Of a DNA stretch of 55,374 nt, positions 33,350 to 40,634 are shown piece after piece. This DNA comes from Segatella copri (GTDB taxonomy: Bacteria > Bacteroidota > Bacteroidia > Bacteroidales > Bacteroidaceae). Made by a program: the position numbers and the translations under genes. The stretch lies in the NCBI RefSeq assembly GCF_019127135.1, contig NZ_JAHOEA010000026.1, positions 1 through 55,374 of the forward strand, written 5' to 3'. The stretch's first letter is position 1. Every line of letters begins with the position of its first letter. The notes under the pieces are model-generated. The model saw only the letters and a list, made by a program, of their open reading frames with translations. It was not told the DNA's origin and ran no database searches.

Positions 33350-36300
33350 TTAAGGATAGATCTCGATATGGCTGCTGCCGGAGTTGCCATTCTTGATAAT
33401 CCTTATCTGGGTGGTGATGCGCTCGCTCATCGTGTCGGTATGACTGATGACGCCCACCTTCTTGCCTTGCGAACTTTGCAGCATGGCGAGGGAGTCGATG
33501 ACGGTGGCTAGGGTATCGGGGTCGAGGGTTCCGAAGCCTTCATCGATGAACAGGTTCTCGAAGGAGATGTTGCGGGAGGACAACGCCGATAAGCCCAAGG
33601 CGAGACCGAGACTCACGATGAAGGTTTCGCCACCTGATAGGGAGGTGGTGTCTCGGATATCGTCGGCACGGTCGTGGTCGATGACTCGGATGCCCAGCGA
33701 ATGCTTTACCTGTTGCAGTTCGTAACGGCTGTTGAACTTTCTGATTTCCTGGTTGGCGTGCGCTATCAGGAAACTGAGCGTATAGCATTGGGCTATCTTG
33801 CGCAGCGTCTTGCCGTCTGCTCCGATGGCATCCGTGATGGCTGTCCAGTCGTCCTTTTCCTGTGTTACGAAATTCAGAGCCTCAGCCTTGTCACCCAACT
33901 GCTTCACGGCTTCCTGATGGTTCTGCATCCTGGCTTTGGCAGCAATCAGTTCGTTGCGCTGGCTTCTCTCCTGATACTCCTGCTGAATGGCTAAGAGAGC
34001 ATCACGGGTTTGGGCAGGCTGATGTTCCAAGTGCTGCTGATGCGCCTTTTCTGCACTCTGGTAAAGGGCGGTAGTTGAAGCCATGGCTTTCTCCTTTTCG
34101 TCCTTTTCCCGTCGGATGGCATTCCAGTCTTCGGCAGAGTGAAGCATCTCCCGGATGGTATTTCGGTCGATAAGGCTTGGTTCGATACTTCTTTCCTCGA
34201 TGCCTTCCTCTTCGGAGTCTTTTCCTTCAATGCTCTTTTCTTCAAGCTGCTTGTTATATTCCTCAATCCAAAGGTCGAGTTCCTTTTCCTTCTCTTGCAG
34301 ATTCTCTTTCATCGTCTTGTTCTGAGATAGCATGGTTTGATGCGAACCTTTACTGTTGGCGAGTTCCGCCTTCAGTTTGTTGATATTCTCGTTCTGAGTA
34401 TCAGCTGCTTTCGTTGCCTCATCCTTTGCTGCTGTCAGTCTTTGTTCTGCCGCATCAGGCTCTTCGCCATTCAGAATCTGCTTATATTTCTCCTGCCATT
34501 CCTCCATTTCCTTCTTGGCGCTATTCCATGTCTGAAGGGCTTTCCCGTAAGCCTCCTCCTTACTCTTCTGCTGTGAGATGAGGTTGATGGTAAGTGCTTT
34601 CTGCTCAGCTAGTTTTGTGGTGCAGGTTGAAGTATTTTCCTGGGCTTTGTTCTGTATAGTAGAAGCCTTGCTTTCATACGCAGCTTCATCCTTTACAGCC
34701 TTATCCTTGAGTTGGGTCAGCCGTTCTATCTCTTTCTGAATCTTGTTAAAGAGACTCAGTTTGCTGCTCGCATCTTTCGCCTTGTTTTCATAGATAGGCA
34801 AGAGCGATTTCAGTTCTGTCTCTGCCTTCGGAATCTTTGGATACTGGGCGATGAGCGCCTTCCATTCCTCTTCGTAAGTTGCGATTTCTCCCGAGAGCTT
34901 TTCCTGTTGTTTCTGGAGCGTCTGTACTTCGCCGTCGTTCTGTTTTCTTTCGCCGGAAAGGTTCTTCTCCTCTTTCTGCTGCTGTTTCAGCAAATCCTCC
35001 TTGGCTTTCAGAAGTTGCGAGAGTTCTGTGGTGGCTTCCTCAAACTGTCTGTTGTCGGTATGATAAGGATGGGTCGTGCTGCCGCAAAGCGGACAAGGTT
35101 TGCCTTCGGTCAGGTTGGCACGATGAATCTCCCATTTCTCGCTCACCATGAGGGTATAGGCATTTCTCAGCGTCAGGGTCTCTTGGGTTAGAGCCTCGAT
35201 GGTCAACTTGCCCAGCGTCTCATCTATCTCCGCGTTTCTCTTGCCCAAGACCAGAATGCGCTCCTCATTCTTCTGCTTTTCTGCTGTGGCAGCATCGAGA
35301 TGAGCCACAACCTTGATGGCTTGCTGGACATCCTGCAGTTTCCTGTCGGCTATTGTCTTGCTGTTCTGCAGTTCCTCTATGTTCTGTCCGGCAGTCTTAT
35401 TTCTTTCCGTCTCCCAAGCCTGTTCAGCGGTTTGCGTCGCTTCGTGCAGAACCTGTTTCTGCTTGGCAATCTCTTCCTTTGTCGTTTTGAGGGCAAGGTT
35501 CGCTTTCTCCGTTTCTGCTTCCCATTTTTGGATGTTTCGGGCGTTTTCCTCCACGTCTTTCTGGGCAGATTGATTCTCTTTCTGAGCCAACTCCAATGCC
35601 TCTTTCTTTTCTTTCAGATTCGGCATAGCCGCTTCCATTTTGGTTTTCAGCGCTCTTGCTTCAGCGATGACCGGCAGCGCCTTTTCCAGCTGCTCCTGTG
35701 CCTTGCCGACTGCTTCCTTCAGACTGGCGAGAGTTTTCTCGCTTTCGCTGATGGCAGACTCTTGACTTTTGATGTTTCCTTCCGCTTTCAGGATGTTTTC
35801 TTCCTGTTCGTGGATGCTTTGCGTCTGTCGCTCTACTTCCTGCAGCTGGTTGACGGCAGGCTGTACTTCATCGTGCAACTGCAGACGGAGAATCTGGGCT
35901 TGCATCTCTTTAATGGCATCTGCTACTTGCTTCATATCTGTTTGGTAGATAGCGATTTGTTTGATTTGCTTATCGTTTTCCTCAAACCATTGCAGGTCTT
36001 TCGAAATGGCTTGCAACTGGCTGTCGAGTTCCTTCTCAGCTTTTTCCAACCGGGCGATTTCCTCCTTCAGATGGGCAAGTTCTTCATCGTTCAGCAGGTT
36101 CTGTTTTACGGCTTCCACCGATGCTGCCATCTGGTTGTAGGCATCCGTCGCCTGGTCTTTCGCTTTCTTGATTTCAGTAGCGATGTTCGTATAAGTTTCC
36201 TCGCATCCGATGAGTTTTTCCAGGAGTTCGTACCGCTCGTTTTCCTTCGCCGTCAGGAAGTTGGCAAACGAGCCTTGGGCGATGAGTACGGTGCGGAGAA

Positions 36301-36805
36301 ACTGGTCGTAGTCGAGTCCGATGATGTCCGGCAGCTCGTTCCAGTCGGCAGCTTCCTCTGTTATCTCTTCTCCGTTTCTCGTGATTTTATAAAGCGCAGT
36401 CTTGGCGTTCTCGTAGCGCACTCTCTGGAATCTGACGTGCCATTCTGCGCGGTAGATGCTGCCGTTGTTGGCAAGGAAGGTGAGTTTGCTGTAGCCTTCC
36501 TTCTTGCCACGTGTAAGGATGTTTCGGCTGTCGGTAGGAGCCAGTCGGTTACTTTCGCTGGCATCGGCAGCTCCGAAAATCTCGATGTTCTGGTTCTTGT
36601 CTCCTTTCTTCCTAGGGTAGCGAGGGGCGCGGTTGTAGAGAGCCAGACAGATAGCATCGAGTAGGGTAGACTTGCCACTTCCCGTCGGACCTACGATGCT
36701 GAAGATGGTACTCTCGCCTAAGGCACCTTCTTCAAAGTTGATGACCTCGCCACCCTGTTTGTCTAGCGAAGCGAGGTTGAGTATTTCGAGTTGTAGGAAT
36801 TTCAT
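33350..36805 (-). CDS. sbcC: Nuclease SbcCD subunit C (Rad50-like ATPase)
   Basis: An 1151-aa SMC/Rad50-like ATPase that works with SbcD to cut hairpins and protein-blocked DNA ends. N-terminal Walker A is GPTGSGKSTLLDAI near residue 40. Long coiled coils flank the zinc hook CPLC at Cys571-Cys574. The C-terminus has the ABC signature SLSGGETF and Walker B LFIDEGFGTLD. Very high Gln/Glu/Lys/Ala content reflects the coiled coil. Its ATG overlaps the sbcD stop by four bases, so the subunits are translationally coupled. Confidence 0.95.
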   Translation of the reverse strand: MKFLQLEILNLASLDKQGGEVINFEEGALGESTIFSIVGPTGSGKSTLLDAICLALYNRAPRYPRKKGDKNQNIEIFGAADASESNRLAPTDSRNILTRGKKEGYSKLTFLANNGSIYRAEWHVRFQRVRYENAKTALYKITRNGEEITEEAADWNELPDIIGLDYDQFLRTVLIAQGSFANFLTAKENERYELLEKLIGCEETYTNIATEIKKAKDQATDAYNQMAASVEAVKQNLLNDEELAHLKEEIARLEKAEKELDSQLQAISKDLQWFEENDKQIKQIAIYQTDMKQVADAIKEMQAQILRLQLHDEVQPAVNQLQEVERQTQSIHEQEENILKAEGNIKSQESAISESEKTLASLKEAVGKAQEQLEKALPVIAEARALKTKMEAAMPNLKEKKEALELAQKENQSAQKDVEENARNIQKWEAETEKANLALKTTKEEIAKQKQVLHEATQTAEQAWETERNKTAGQNIEELQNSKTIADRKLQDVQQAIKVVAHLDAATAEKQKNEERILVLGKRNAEIDETLGKLTIEALTQETLTLRNAYTLMVSEKWEIHRANLTEGKPCPLCGSTTHPYHTDNRQFEEATTELSQLLKAKEDLLKQQQKEEKNLSGERKQNDGEVQTLQKQQEKLSGEIATYEEEWKALIAQYPKIPKAETELKSLLPIYENKAKDASSKLSLFNKIQKEIERLTQLKDKAVKDEAAYESKASTIQNKAQENTSTCTTKLAEQKALTINLISQQKSKEEAYGKALQTWNSAKKEMEEWQEKYKQILNGEEPDAAEQRLTAAKDEATKAADTQNENINKLKAELANSKGSHQTMLSQNKTMKENLQEKEKELDLWIEEYNKQLEEKSIEGKDSEEEGIEERSIEPSLIDRNTIREMLHSAEDWNAIRREKDEKEKAMASTTALYQSAEKAHQQHLEHQPAQTRDALLAIQQEYQERSQRNELIAAKARMQNHQEAVKQLGDKAEALNFVTQEKDDWTAITDAIGADGKTLRKIAQCYTLSFLIAHANQEIRKFNSRYELQQVKHSLGIRVIDHDRADDIRDTTSLSGGETFIVSLGLALGLSALSSRNISFENLFIDEGFGTLDPDTLATVIDSLAMLQSSQGKKVGVISHTDTMSERITTQIRIIKNGNSGSSHIEIYP

Positions 36806-38109
36806 AATGATGATGTCGTTAATAAATCGGATAACATTTTCTCCTGTCTTTCGTTCATCGGAGCGTTGTGTCTGATGGCGAAGGCTTCCTTCAGCGTATC
36901 GAGCGGAGGACGGTTGATGATGTCTTCTATGCTGGTGATGTGCTGGGAACCCTGGATGGTGGAGAGGTCCAGCTGCGGGATGATGCGTTGGATTTTGCAG
37001 AGCACGGCATCCTTTTCGTTGACGAGTTTCTCCAGTTCCTTGATGTCATCGCTGGTCAGTTTCTCCTGTTTCACCTTCAGCATCACGTAGTCGAAGTGGT
37101 CGCTCAGTTTGCCGTCTGTTCTCTCTGAAAGTTCTGAATTGATGAGCTTCTGCCATTTCTTGAAGGTCAGCTCTTCCTCATCTTCGGGCAGGATGCGGAG
37201 GGCGTTCTGAGGCTTGTATTCCAGGAAATCTACTTTCCATTCCTTGCTCTTGCCGGTTTCCTTTCCTTCCTCCTCTTCTCCGTGTTCTATGGTGATGAGG
37301 TCGATGCCGTGGGTGTAGTCTTTCTCGGCAAACGACATCGGGAGGATACTTCCCGTGTATCTTGCCCAGTCGGTGTTCCAGATATGTTGCCGTTTGTGGA
37401 TGTGTCCGCAAGTCATATAGTCAGGATGGTCGTTCCATCCTTCCAGGTCCACTTCCTCCTGTCCGCCGATGATGATTTTCTCGCTCGCATCCTTTTTGGC
37501 GATATCCGAACCCTTGGCGTACATGTGTGCCATCATGATGCACTTCCTGCCCGGGTATTTCTTTCGAGCCTCAGCCGTCAGTTCTCTCAGAAAGTCGTTG
37601 ACTCCCTGCGAGTAGCTGGCGTTCTGCACCACATCGCTTCTTAGGAAAGGTACGGCGAGGATGATGACTTCTTCTCCTTCCTCGTTGGTTACGGGGATGA
37701 TGAGGTCATCGAAGGAATAGATCCAATGTCCGCCGGTCTTATCATCGTCCTCGCTTTCTCCCTGCTTCCAGATTTTCCTTACGTTTCCTCTTATTTCCAC
37801 GTGGTATCGGGTGAGCAGCGGACGGGGAGCCTCCAGTCGGCTGGCGGAATCGTGGTTGCCGGCGGTAATGATGACCTGCATGTTCGGGCACAGTTGGGTA
37901 GCATCGGCAAGAAACTCGTAATAAACGGTCTGTGCCGCTGCCGATGGATTTCCGTTATCAAAGATGTCTCCTGCTATGAGGAGAGCATCGGGCTTTTGTT
38001 CAGCGATTTGTTCCAGGAGCCATTTCAGGAAATGCTTGTGTTCCGGCAGACGGTCGTTGCCGTGAAACAGGTTGCCCAGGTGCCAGTCGCTGGTTGCTAA
38101 TATCTTCAT
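36802..38109 (-). CDS. sbcD: Nuclease SbcCD subunit D (Mre11-like)
   Basis: About 435 aa from the ATG at 38107-38109 (MKILATSDWHLG); an ATG at 38113-38115 adds two residues. A longer frame to 38220 would run through the promoter and is rejected. Phosphoesterase motifs are complete: SDWHLG, AGDIFDNGNP, TAGNHDS, MAHMYAKG, CGHIHKRQ. It is the manganese-dependent exo/endonuclease partner of SbcC. The C-terminal part carries the cap and the SbcC-binding helices (ELEKLVNEKDAVLCK). Confidence 0.94.
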   Translation of the reverse strand: MKILATSDWHLGNLFHGNDRLPEHKHFLKWLLEQIAEQKPDALLIAGDIFDNGNPSAAAQTVYYEFLADATQLCPNMQVIITAGNHDSASRLEAPRPLLTRYHVEIRGNVRKIWKQGESEDDDKTGGHWIYSFDDLIIPVTNEEGEEVIILAVPFLRSDVVQNASYSQGVNDFLRELTAEARKKYPGRKCIMMAHMYAKGSDIAKKDASEKIIIGGQEEVDLEGWNDHPDYMTCGHIHKRQHIWNTDWARYTGSILPMSFAEKDYTHGIDLITIEHGEEEEGKETGKSKEWKVDFLEYKPQNALRILPEDEEELTFKKWQKLINSELSERTDGKLSDHFDYVMLKVKQEKLTSDDIKELEKLVNEKDAVLCKIQRIIPQLDLSTIQGSQHITSIEDIINRPPLDTLKEAFAIRHNAPMNERQEKMLSDLLTTSSL

Positions 38110-38189
38110 ACTCATAAGAATGTCTAATCTTAGTCTTTTTCTTTTTCTTTGTCTTGCAATCCTTTGACCTTTGGTTTGCAATCTGACTA

Positions 38190-38221
38190 CAAAGTTAACA
38201 CAATTATTTGGGATACGCAAA
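38190..38221 (-). promoter_or_regulatory. Promoter of sbcDC
   Basis: Minus strand: TTTG at 38218-38221 and TAACTTTG at 38190-38197, spacer 20 bases. This fixes the sbcD start downstream of it. Confidence 0.85.
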
Positions 38222-38280
38222 GAAATAAGCTCAAAAAACGAAGAATTATGGCCGGAAAAGTGAAGATATTCAGGAAAAGT

Positions 38281-38312
38281 CTTGTTTTATATCTGATAAA
38301 GTTGTATCTTTG
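38281..38312 (+). promoter_or_regulatory. Promoter of the HU-like gene
   Basis: CTTG at 38281-38284 and TATCTTTG at 38305-38312 are 20 bases apart. Transcription would start near 38319, exactly where the repeat element begins, giving a leader of about 228 bases. Confidence 0.65.
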
Positions 38313-38318
38313 CAAGGT

Positions 38319-38418
38319 AGAAATCTTCGTTCATCGACGTTGAACCGACATTCACCGACGTTGAACCGCCGTTCATCGACGTTGAACGGACATTCAGCGT
38401 CGGTGAACGGAGATTTCT
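38319..38418. repeat. Four 21-bp tandem repeats inside a ~100-bp imperfect inverted repeat
   Basis: Units at 38328-38348, 38349-38369, 38370-38390 and 38391-38411 follow the pattern CGTTCATCGACGTTGAACCG with small changes. Each unit is itself partly palindromic (GTTCA...TGAAC). Flanks AGAAATCT (38319) and AGATTTCT (38411) are inverted copies, and the outer 26 bases of both arms pair with three G-T differences. As RNA it would fold into a long hairpin at the 5' end of the HU-like transcript. Confidence 0.85.
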
Positions 38419-38468
38419 CCTAGGATAAAATACTTTTCTTCCTAGGTTTGTGGTCTTTTCTTCTTAGG
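38417..38468. repeat. Three 22-bp-spaced CCTAGG-type repeats
   Basis: CCTAGG at 38419, CCTAGG at 38441 and CTTAGG at 38463 are each 22 bases apart, with T-rich text between (ACTTTTCTT, GTCTTTTCTT). They continue directly from the 21-bp repeat element. Confidence 0.6.
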
Positions 38469-38546
38469 TATGATCATAAATACTGTAGGATGCAAAGGCT
38501 GCTGCAATAAGGAGTGATAACAATCTTAATAAGAAAGGAAACTGAT

Positions 38547-39185
38547 ATGGCTAAGTACAAGTTGCAAGAGTTGAATGATTTGCGTGATGAAGGCAAGCGC
38601 AGAGTTTATCCCAAGATGGTGACCAACCGTACACTATCCCGAAAAGAGTTCGTCAAGATGATGCAGCATTACCATCGCGGTATTTCGGAAAGTACCACGG
38701 AGGCTGTATTGACCGATGTGGTTGATATGCTGGCAGACATGCTCTCCATGGGGTACAACGTGAATCTGGAAGGTTTCGGCACCTTCTCCCTCTCCCTCGC
38801 TTTCGAGGATGAGAAGCCTAGGGAAATTCTGAATCCAGATGATAAGATGACGTACCGCAAGGTGGGCGTGAAGGACATCAACTTCAAGGCGTCTCCAGAG
38901 TTTGTCAAGGATGTGAAGCGTGAAACCGACCGTGACCTGGAGCGTGATATGGGTGGTGTAAAGGTTATCCGTAAGCATCTCTATTCCAAGGAAGAGCGCA
39001 TTGCCAGAGCCCTGGAGGTGATAGAGAAGAACGGAGTCCTCACCCTAGGCGATTATGCCTCCATCAACAACCTGAGCCGTACTGCCGCCTCTATGGAACT
39101 GAAGGAGCTGACAAATGACAAGACTTCGCTGATAGATTCACTAGGCCGCGGCAGCCATAAGGTTTGGGTGAAGAGGAAAGAATAA
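38547..39185 (+). CDS. HU-like (HU-HIG type) DNA-binding protein with C-terminal winged-helix-like region
   Basis: 212 aa from the ATG at 38547 (MAKYKLQELND). The first ~125 residues resemble HU/IHF-type proteins of Bacteroidota: RKEFVKMMQHYHRGISESTTEAVLTDVVDMLADMLSMG followed by the DNA-arm region VNLEGFGTFSLSL. The last ~60 residues (ARALEVIEKNGVLTLGDYASINNLSRTAASMELKEL) look like a winged helix. Such proteins are thought to organise the chromosome or regulate genes. The long repeat-rich leader (38319-38546) is unusual and may control its expression. Confidence 0.75.
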   Translation: MAKYKLQELNDLRDEGKRRVYPKMVTNRTLSRKEFVKMMQHYHRGISESTTEAVLTDVVDMLADMLSMGYNVNLEGFGTFSLSLAFEDEKPREILNPDDKMTYRKVGVKDINFKASPEFVKDVKRETDRDLERDMGGVKVIRKHLYSKEERIARALEVIEKNGVLTLGDYASINNLSRTAASMELKELTNDKTSLIDSLGRGSHKVWVKRKE

Positions 39186-39203
39186 ATGCAAATGAGTTTT
39201 TAT

Positions 39204-39231
39204 ACTATTTTATTGGGATTTGCAAGAAACT
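39204..39231. repeat. Left copy of a 28-bp direct repeat flanking the TA module
   Basis: ACTATTTTATTGGGATTTGC plus AAGAAACT; the right copy is at 39799-39826 with a single mismatch (G39216 versus T39811). The copies enclose the toxin-antitoxin pair. Confidence 0.85.
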
Positions 39232-39273
39232 TTCCGATTTTCTTGCAAATCCCAATTCTTTTTATTACTTTTG
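39212..39273 (+). promoter_or_regulatory. Promoter and 18-bp inverted-repeat operator of the TA operon
   Basis: ATTGGGATTTGCAAGAAA (39212-39229) and its perfect complement (39239-39256) flank a 9-base loop. The -33-like CTTG (39242-39245) lies in the right arm and the -7 box TACTTTTG is at 39266-39273, spacer 20. A repressor on the repeat would block the promoter, as in autoregulated TA operons. The repeat could also terminate the HU-like gene (TTCTTTTTATT follows). Confidence 0.75.
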
Positions 39274-39297
39274 CGGTGTTATTAAAATGATAGTGTT

Positions 39298-39510
39298 ATG
39301 GATGCAACATTACAAACAATAAATTTGCAACTTCCTAGTTCCGATATGCAATTTTTGAAAGAATTGGCTAAAAGAATGGGATGGGTTGCTAGCAAAGTGA
39401 AGTCTAACTCTAAAATGTCAGAGTTAGATAAGGCAATTCTCGATGTAAAGGAGGGAAATGTCAAAAACTTCGATACTTTGGAGGATATGATGAACTATCT
39501 GGAGGCTTAG
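39298..39510 (+). CDS. Antitoxin of a YafQ-type toxin-antitoxin pair
   Basis: A 70-aa protein. The N-terminus (TLQTINLQLPSSDMQFLKELAKRMGW) looks like a beta strand plus helix of a ribbon-helix-helix DNA-binding domain; the C-terminal half is acidic and probably wraps the toxin. It ends two bases before the toxin start, an operon spacing typical of type II modules. By family logic it neutralises the toxin and represses the operator at 39212-39256. No specific family name is assigned. Confidence 0.8.
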   Translation: MDATLQTINLQLPSSDMQFLKELAKRMGWVASKVKSNSKMSELDKAILDVKEGNVKNFDTLEDMMNYLEA

Positions 39511-39512
39511 TT

Positions 39513-39791
39513 ATGTATAAGTTACAGCTTTCTGGGAGGTTTAAAAAATCGTACAGGAAATGTATCAAACGAGGATACGACAAGTCCTTGTTCGAGGAAG
39601 TTGTGTCTATTTTGTTGAGAGGAGAACCATTGCCAGCAAAGTATAAGAATCATCCTTTGCATGGAAATTATGAAGGATGGAATGATTGTCATATTCTTCC
39701 TGATTGGGTTTTGGTATGGAAGTATGATAATGATGAGTTAATCCTATGTTTACTTGATACAGGAACCCATTCTGATTTGTTTAAGAAGTAA
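39513..39791 (+). CDS. YafQ-family mRNA interferase toxin (RelE superfamily)
   Basis: A 92-aa ribosome-dependent endoribonuclease-like toxin. It aligns with E. coli YafQ through HPLHGNYEGWNDCHILPDWVLVWK and TGTHSDLF. The residues corresponding to YafQ His50, His63, Asp67 and His87 are present as His47, His60, Asp64 and His86, so it is probably active. N-terminal YKLQLSGRFKKSYRKCIKRGYD is also typical. It follows the antitoxin by two bases. The pair lies between direct repeats. Confidence 0.9.
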   Translation: MYKLQLSGRFKKSYRKCIKRGYDKSLFEEVVSILLRGEPLPAKYKNHPLHGNYEGWNDCHILPDWVLVWKYDNDELILCLLDTGTHSDLFKK

Positions 39792-39798
39792 ATCATCA

Positions 39799-39826
39799 AC
39801 TATTTTATTGTGATTTGCAAGAAACT
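39799..39826. repeat. Right copy of the 28-bp direct repeat flanking the TA module
   Basis: Matches 39204-39231 at 27 of 28 positions. It starts seven bases after the toxin stop. It lacks the second (inverted) arm and the -7 box found at the left. Confidence 0.85.
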
Positions 39827-39877
39827 ATTTCTCTTTTAAGTCATTTGCCGACTTTTCGAAATCAGCTTTGATATCAT

Positions 39878-40018
39878 CTAATAGTGGATTTCTGTTTTAG
39901 CATAAATGTCAATGCCATCATATTGTTTTGCTCTTTCGAGCATCTCCTCTTTATGTTTTAGGAGTTGTTTAAACTTTCTGATGGTTTCCTCCTTTGTATT
40001 GTTCTTTGTTGCTTGCAT
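39878..40018 (-). CDS. Small 46-aa charged protein
   Basis: The frame begins at ATG 40016-40018, preceded by a strong AGGAGG 7 bases upstream and by its own promoter, and ends at 39878. The product MQATKNNTKEETIRKFKQLL then KHKEEMLERAKQYDG is a charged helix with a short end. No family is recognised; size, Lys/Glu-rich helix and location next to a TA module hint at an orphan antitoxin or regulator. It is divergent from the noncoding leader of the methyltransferase operon. Confidence 0.6.
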   Translation of the reverse strand: MQATKNNTKEETIRKFKQLLKHKEEMLERAKQYDGIDIYAKTEIHY

Positions 40019-40058
40019 AATAACCTCCTTTTTAATGTTATTGTTATTAATTTGGTGG

Positions 40059-40090
40059 CAAAGATAAGAAAAGTAAATGAGATATGCAAG
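40059..40090 (-). promoter_or_regulatory. Promoter of the 46-aa gene
   Basis: Minus strand: CTTG at 40087-40090 and TATCTTTG at 40059-40066, spacer 20. It overlaps the upstream edge of the divergent plus-strand promoter region. Confidence 0.7.
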
Positions 40091-40106
40091 AAAAAAGACC
40101 CAAAAT

Positions 40107-40137
40107 TTTGTGAAGCCAATTCTTTTTCGTACTTTTG
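40107..40137 (+). promoter_or_regulatory. Promoter of the structured leader and methyltransferase operon
   Basis: TTTG at 40107-40110 and TACTTTTG at 40130-40137, spacer 19. CCAATTCTTTTT-N2-TACTTTTGC here (40116-40138) equals the TA promoter (39252-39274) apart from the two N bases, and the GATNTGCAAGAAA motif sits 35 bases before CCAATT in both. Confidence 0.75.
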
Positions 40138-40143
40138 CAGTTG

Positions 40144-40634
40144 TCTTGCTGTGGATGGCTGGCGATGAGTCGCTGGCTAGGTAAAAATCCATGGCTTGGC
40201 CTATCATAATTAAGAAAGACGTTCTCTACGTTTTCTTCTGACCTATTGAAATCTGGTAAATTACAAAAGGTGTTCAGAGGGAGACAGCAGTGGGCGTCTA
40301 CCCACTGTGTATATACACATGGCATAGGTGTGCCCCTTCGTCTGGAGGGGTACGCTCTGTGCTATCATATATATACCCGCTTGGCGTAGGCTCTATTGCT
40401 TCTTATCCTTGACACCAGGGTTTTACCAGAACCTCAATAGGCAAGGGTAATGCGAGTGATAGATTCCCTACGCCATTTCTGTTGATAGTAAATCAGTTAT
40501 CCTATTCCTTATCTTGCGATGAGGCTGGACTAGAATCAAAATAATCTTTTAAAATCAGATGGTTTCTGCTTTCGGGAATCGGTGGAGTAATAGGATGGCA
40601 AGGCTTTGCTATGCTCCCATCGGCAACGGAAGTT
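40144..40634 (+). ncRNA. Long structured noncoding leader or RNA before the methyltransferase gene
   Basis: No credible protein frame exists in these 490 bases, but many stems do: a bulged AAGAAAGACGT/ACGTTTTCTT hairpin near 40213-40237; CAGTGGG/CCCACTG (40288-40307); GTGTATATACAC (40307-40318); a long hairpin 40320-40364 capped by CCCCT/AGGGG; and GGCGTAGG/CCTACGCC (40383-40390, 40467-40474). Inside that last stem CTATTG/CAATAG (40393-40398, 40435-40440) and TTATCCTTG/CAAGGGTAA (40403-40411, 40442-40450) cross, forming a possible pseudoknot. It may be a stand-alone RNA or a regulatory 5' leader. It matches no class I recognise. Confidence 0.55.

Noticed and set aside
35300..36664. 454-codon plus-strand frame opposite sbcC
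   Set aside because: Leu/Phe-rich antisense of the Gln/Glu/Lys-rich coiled coil of sbcC; no start signals or domains.
38110..38220. N-terminal extension of sbcD
   Set aside because: Contains the sbcDC promoter; family proteins start at MKILATSDWH.
38319..38418. CRISPR array
   Set aside because: The 21-bp units are directly adjacent without unique spacers, and no cas gene is present.
39212..39256. Simple terminator of the HU-like gene
   Set aside because: Possible, but the right arm holds the -33 element of the TA promoter and the left arm recurs after the TA genes, so an operator is the better reading.
40144..40634. Known RNAs (tmRNA, RNase P, SRP, 6S, group I or II intron, retron) in the long leader
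   Set aside because: None of the conserved cores of these RNAs is found, and no reverse transcriptase is near.
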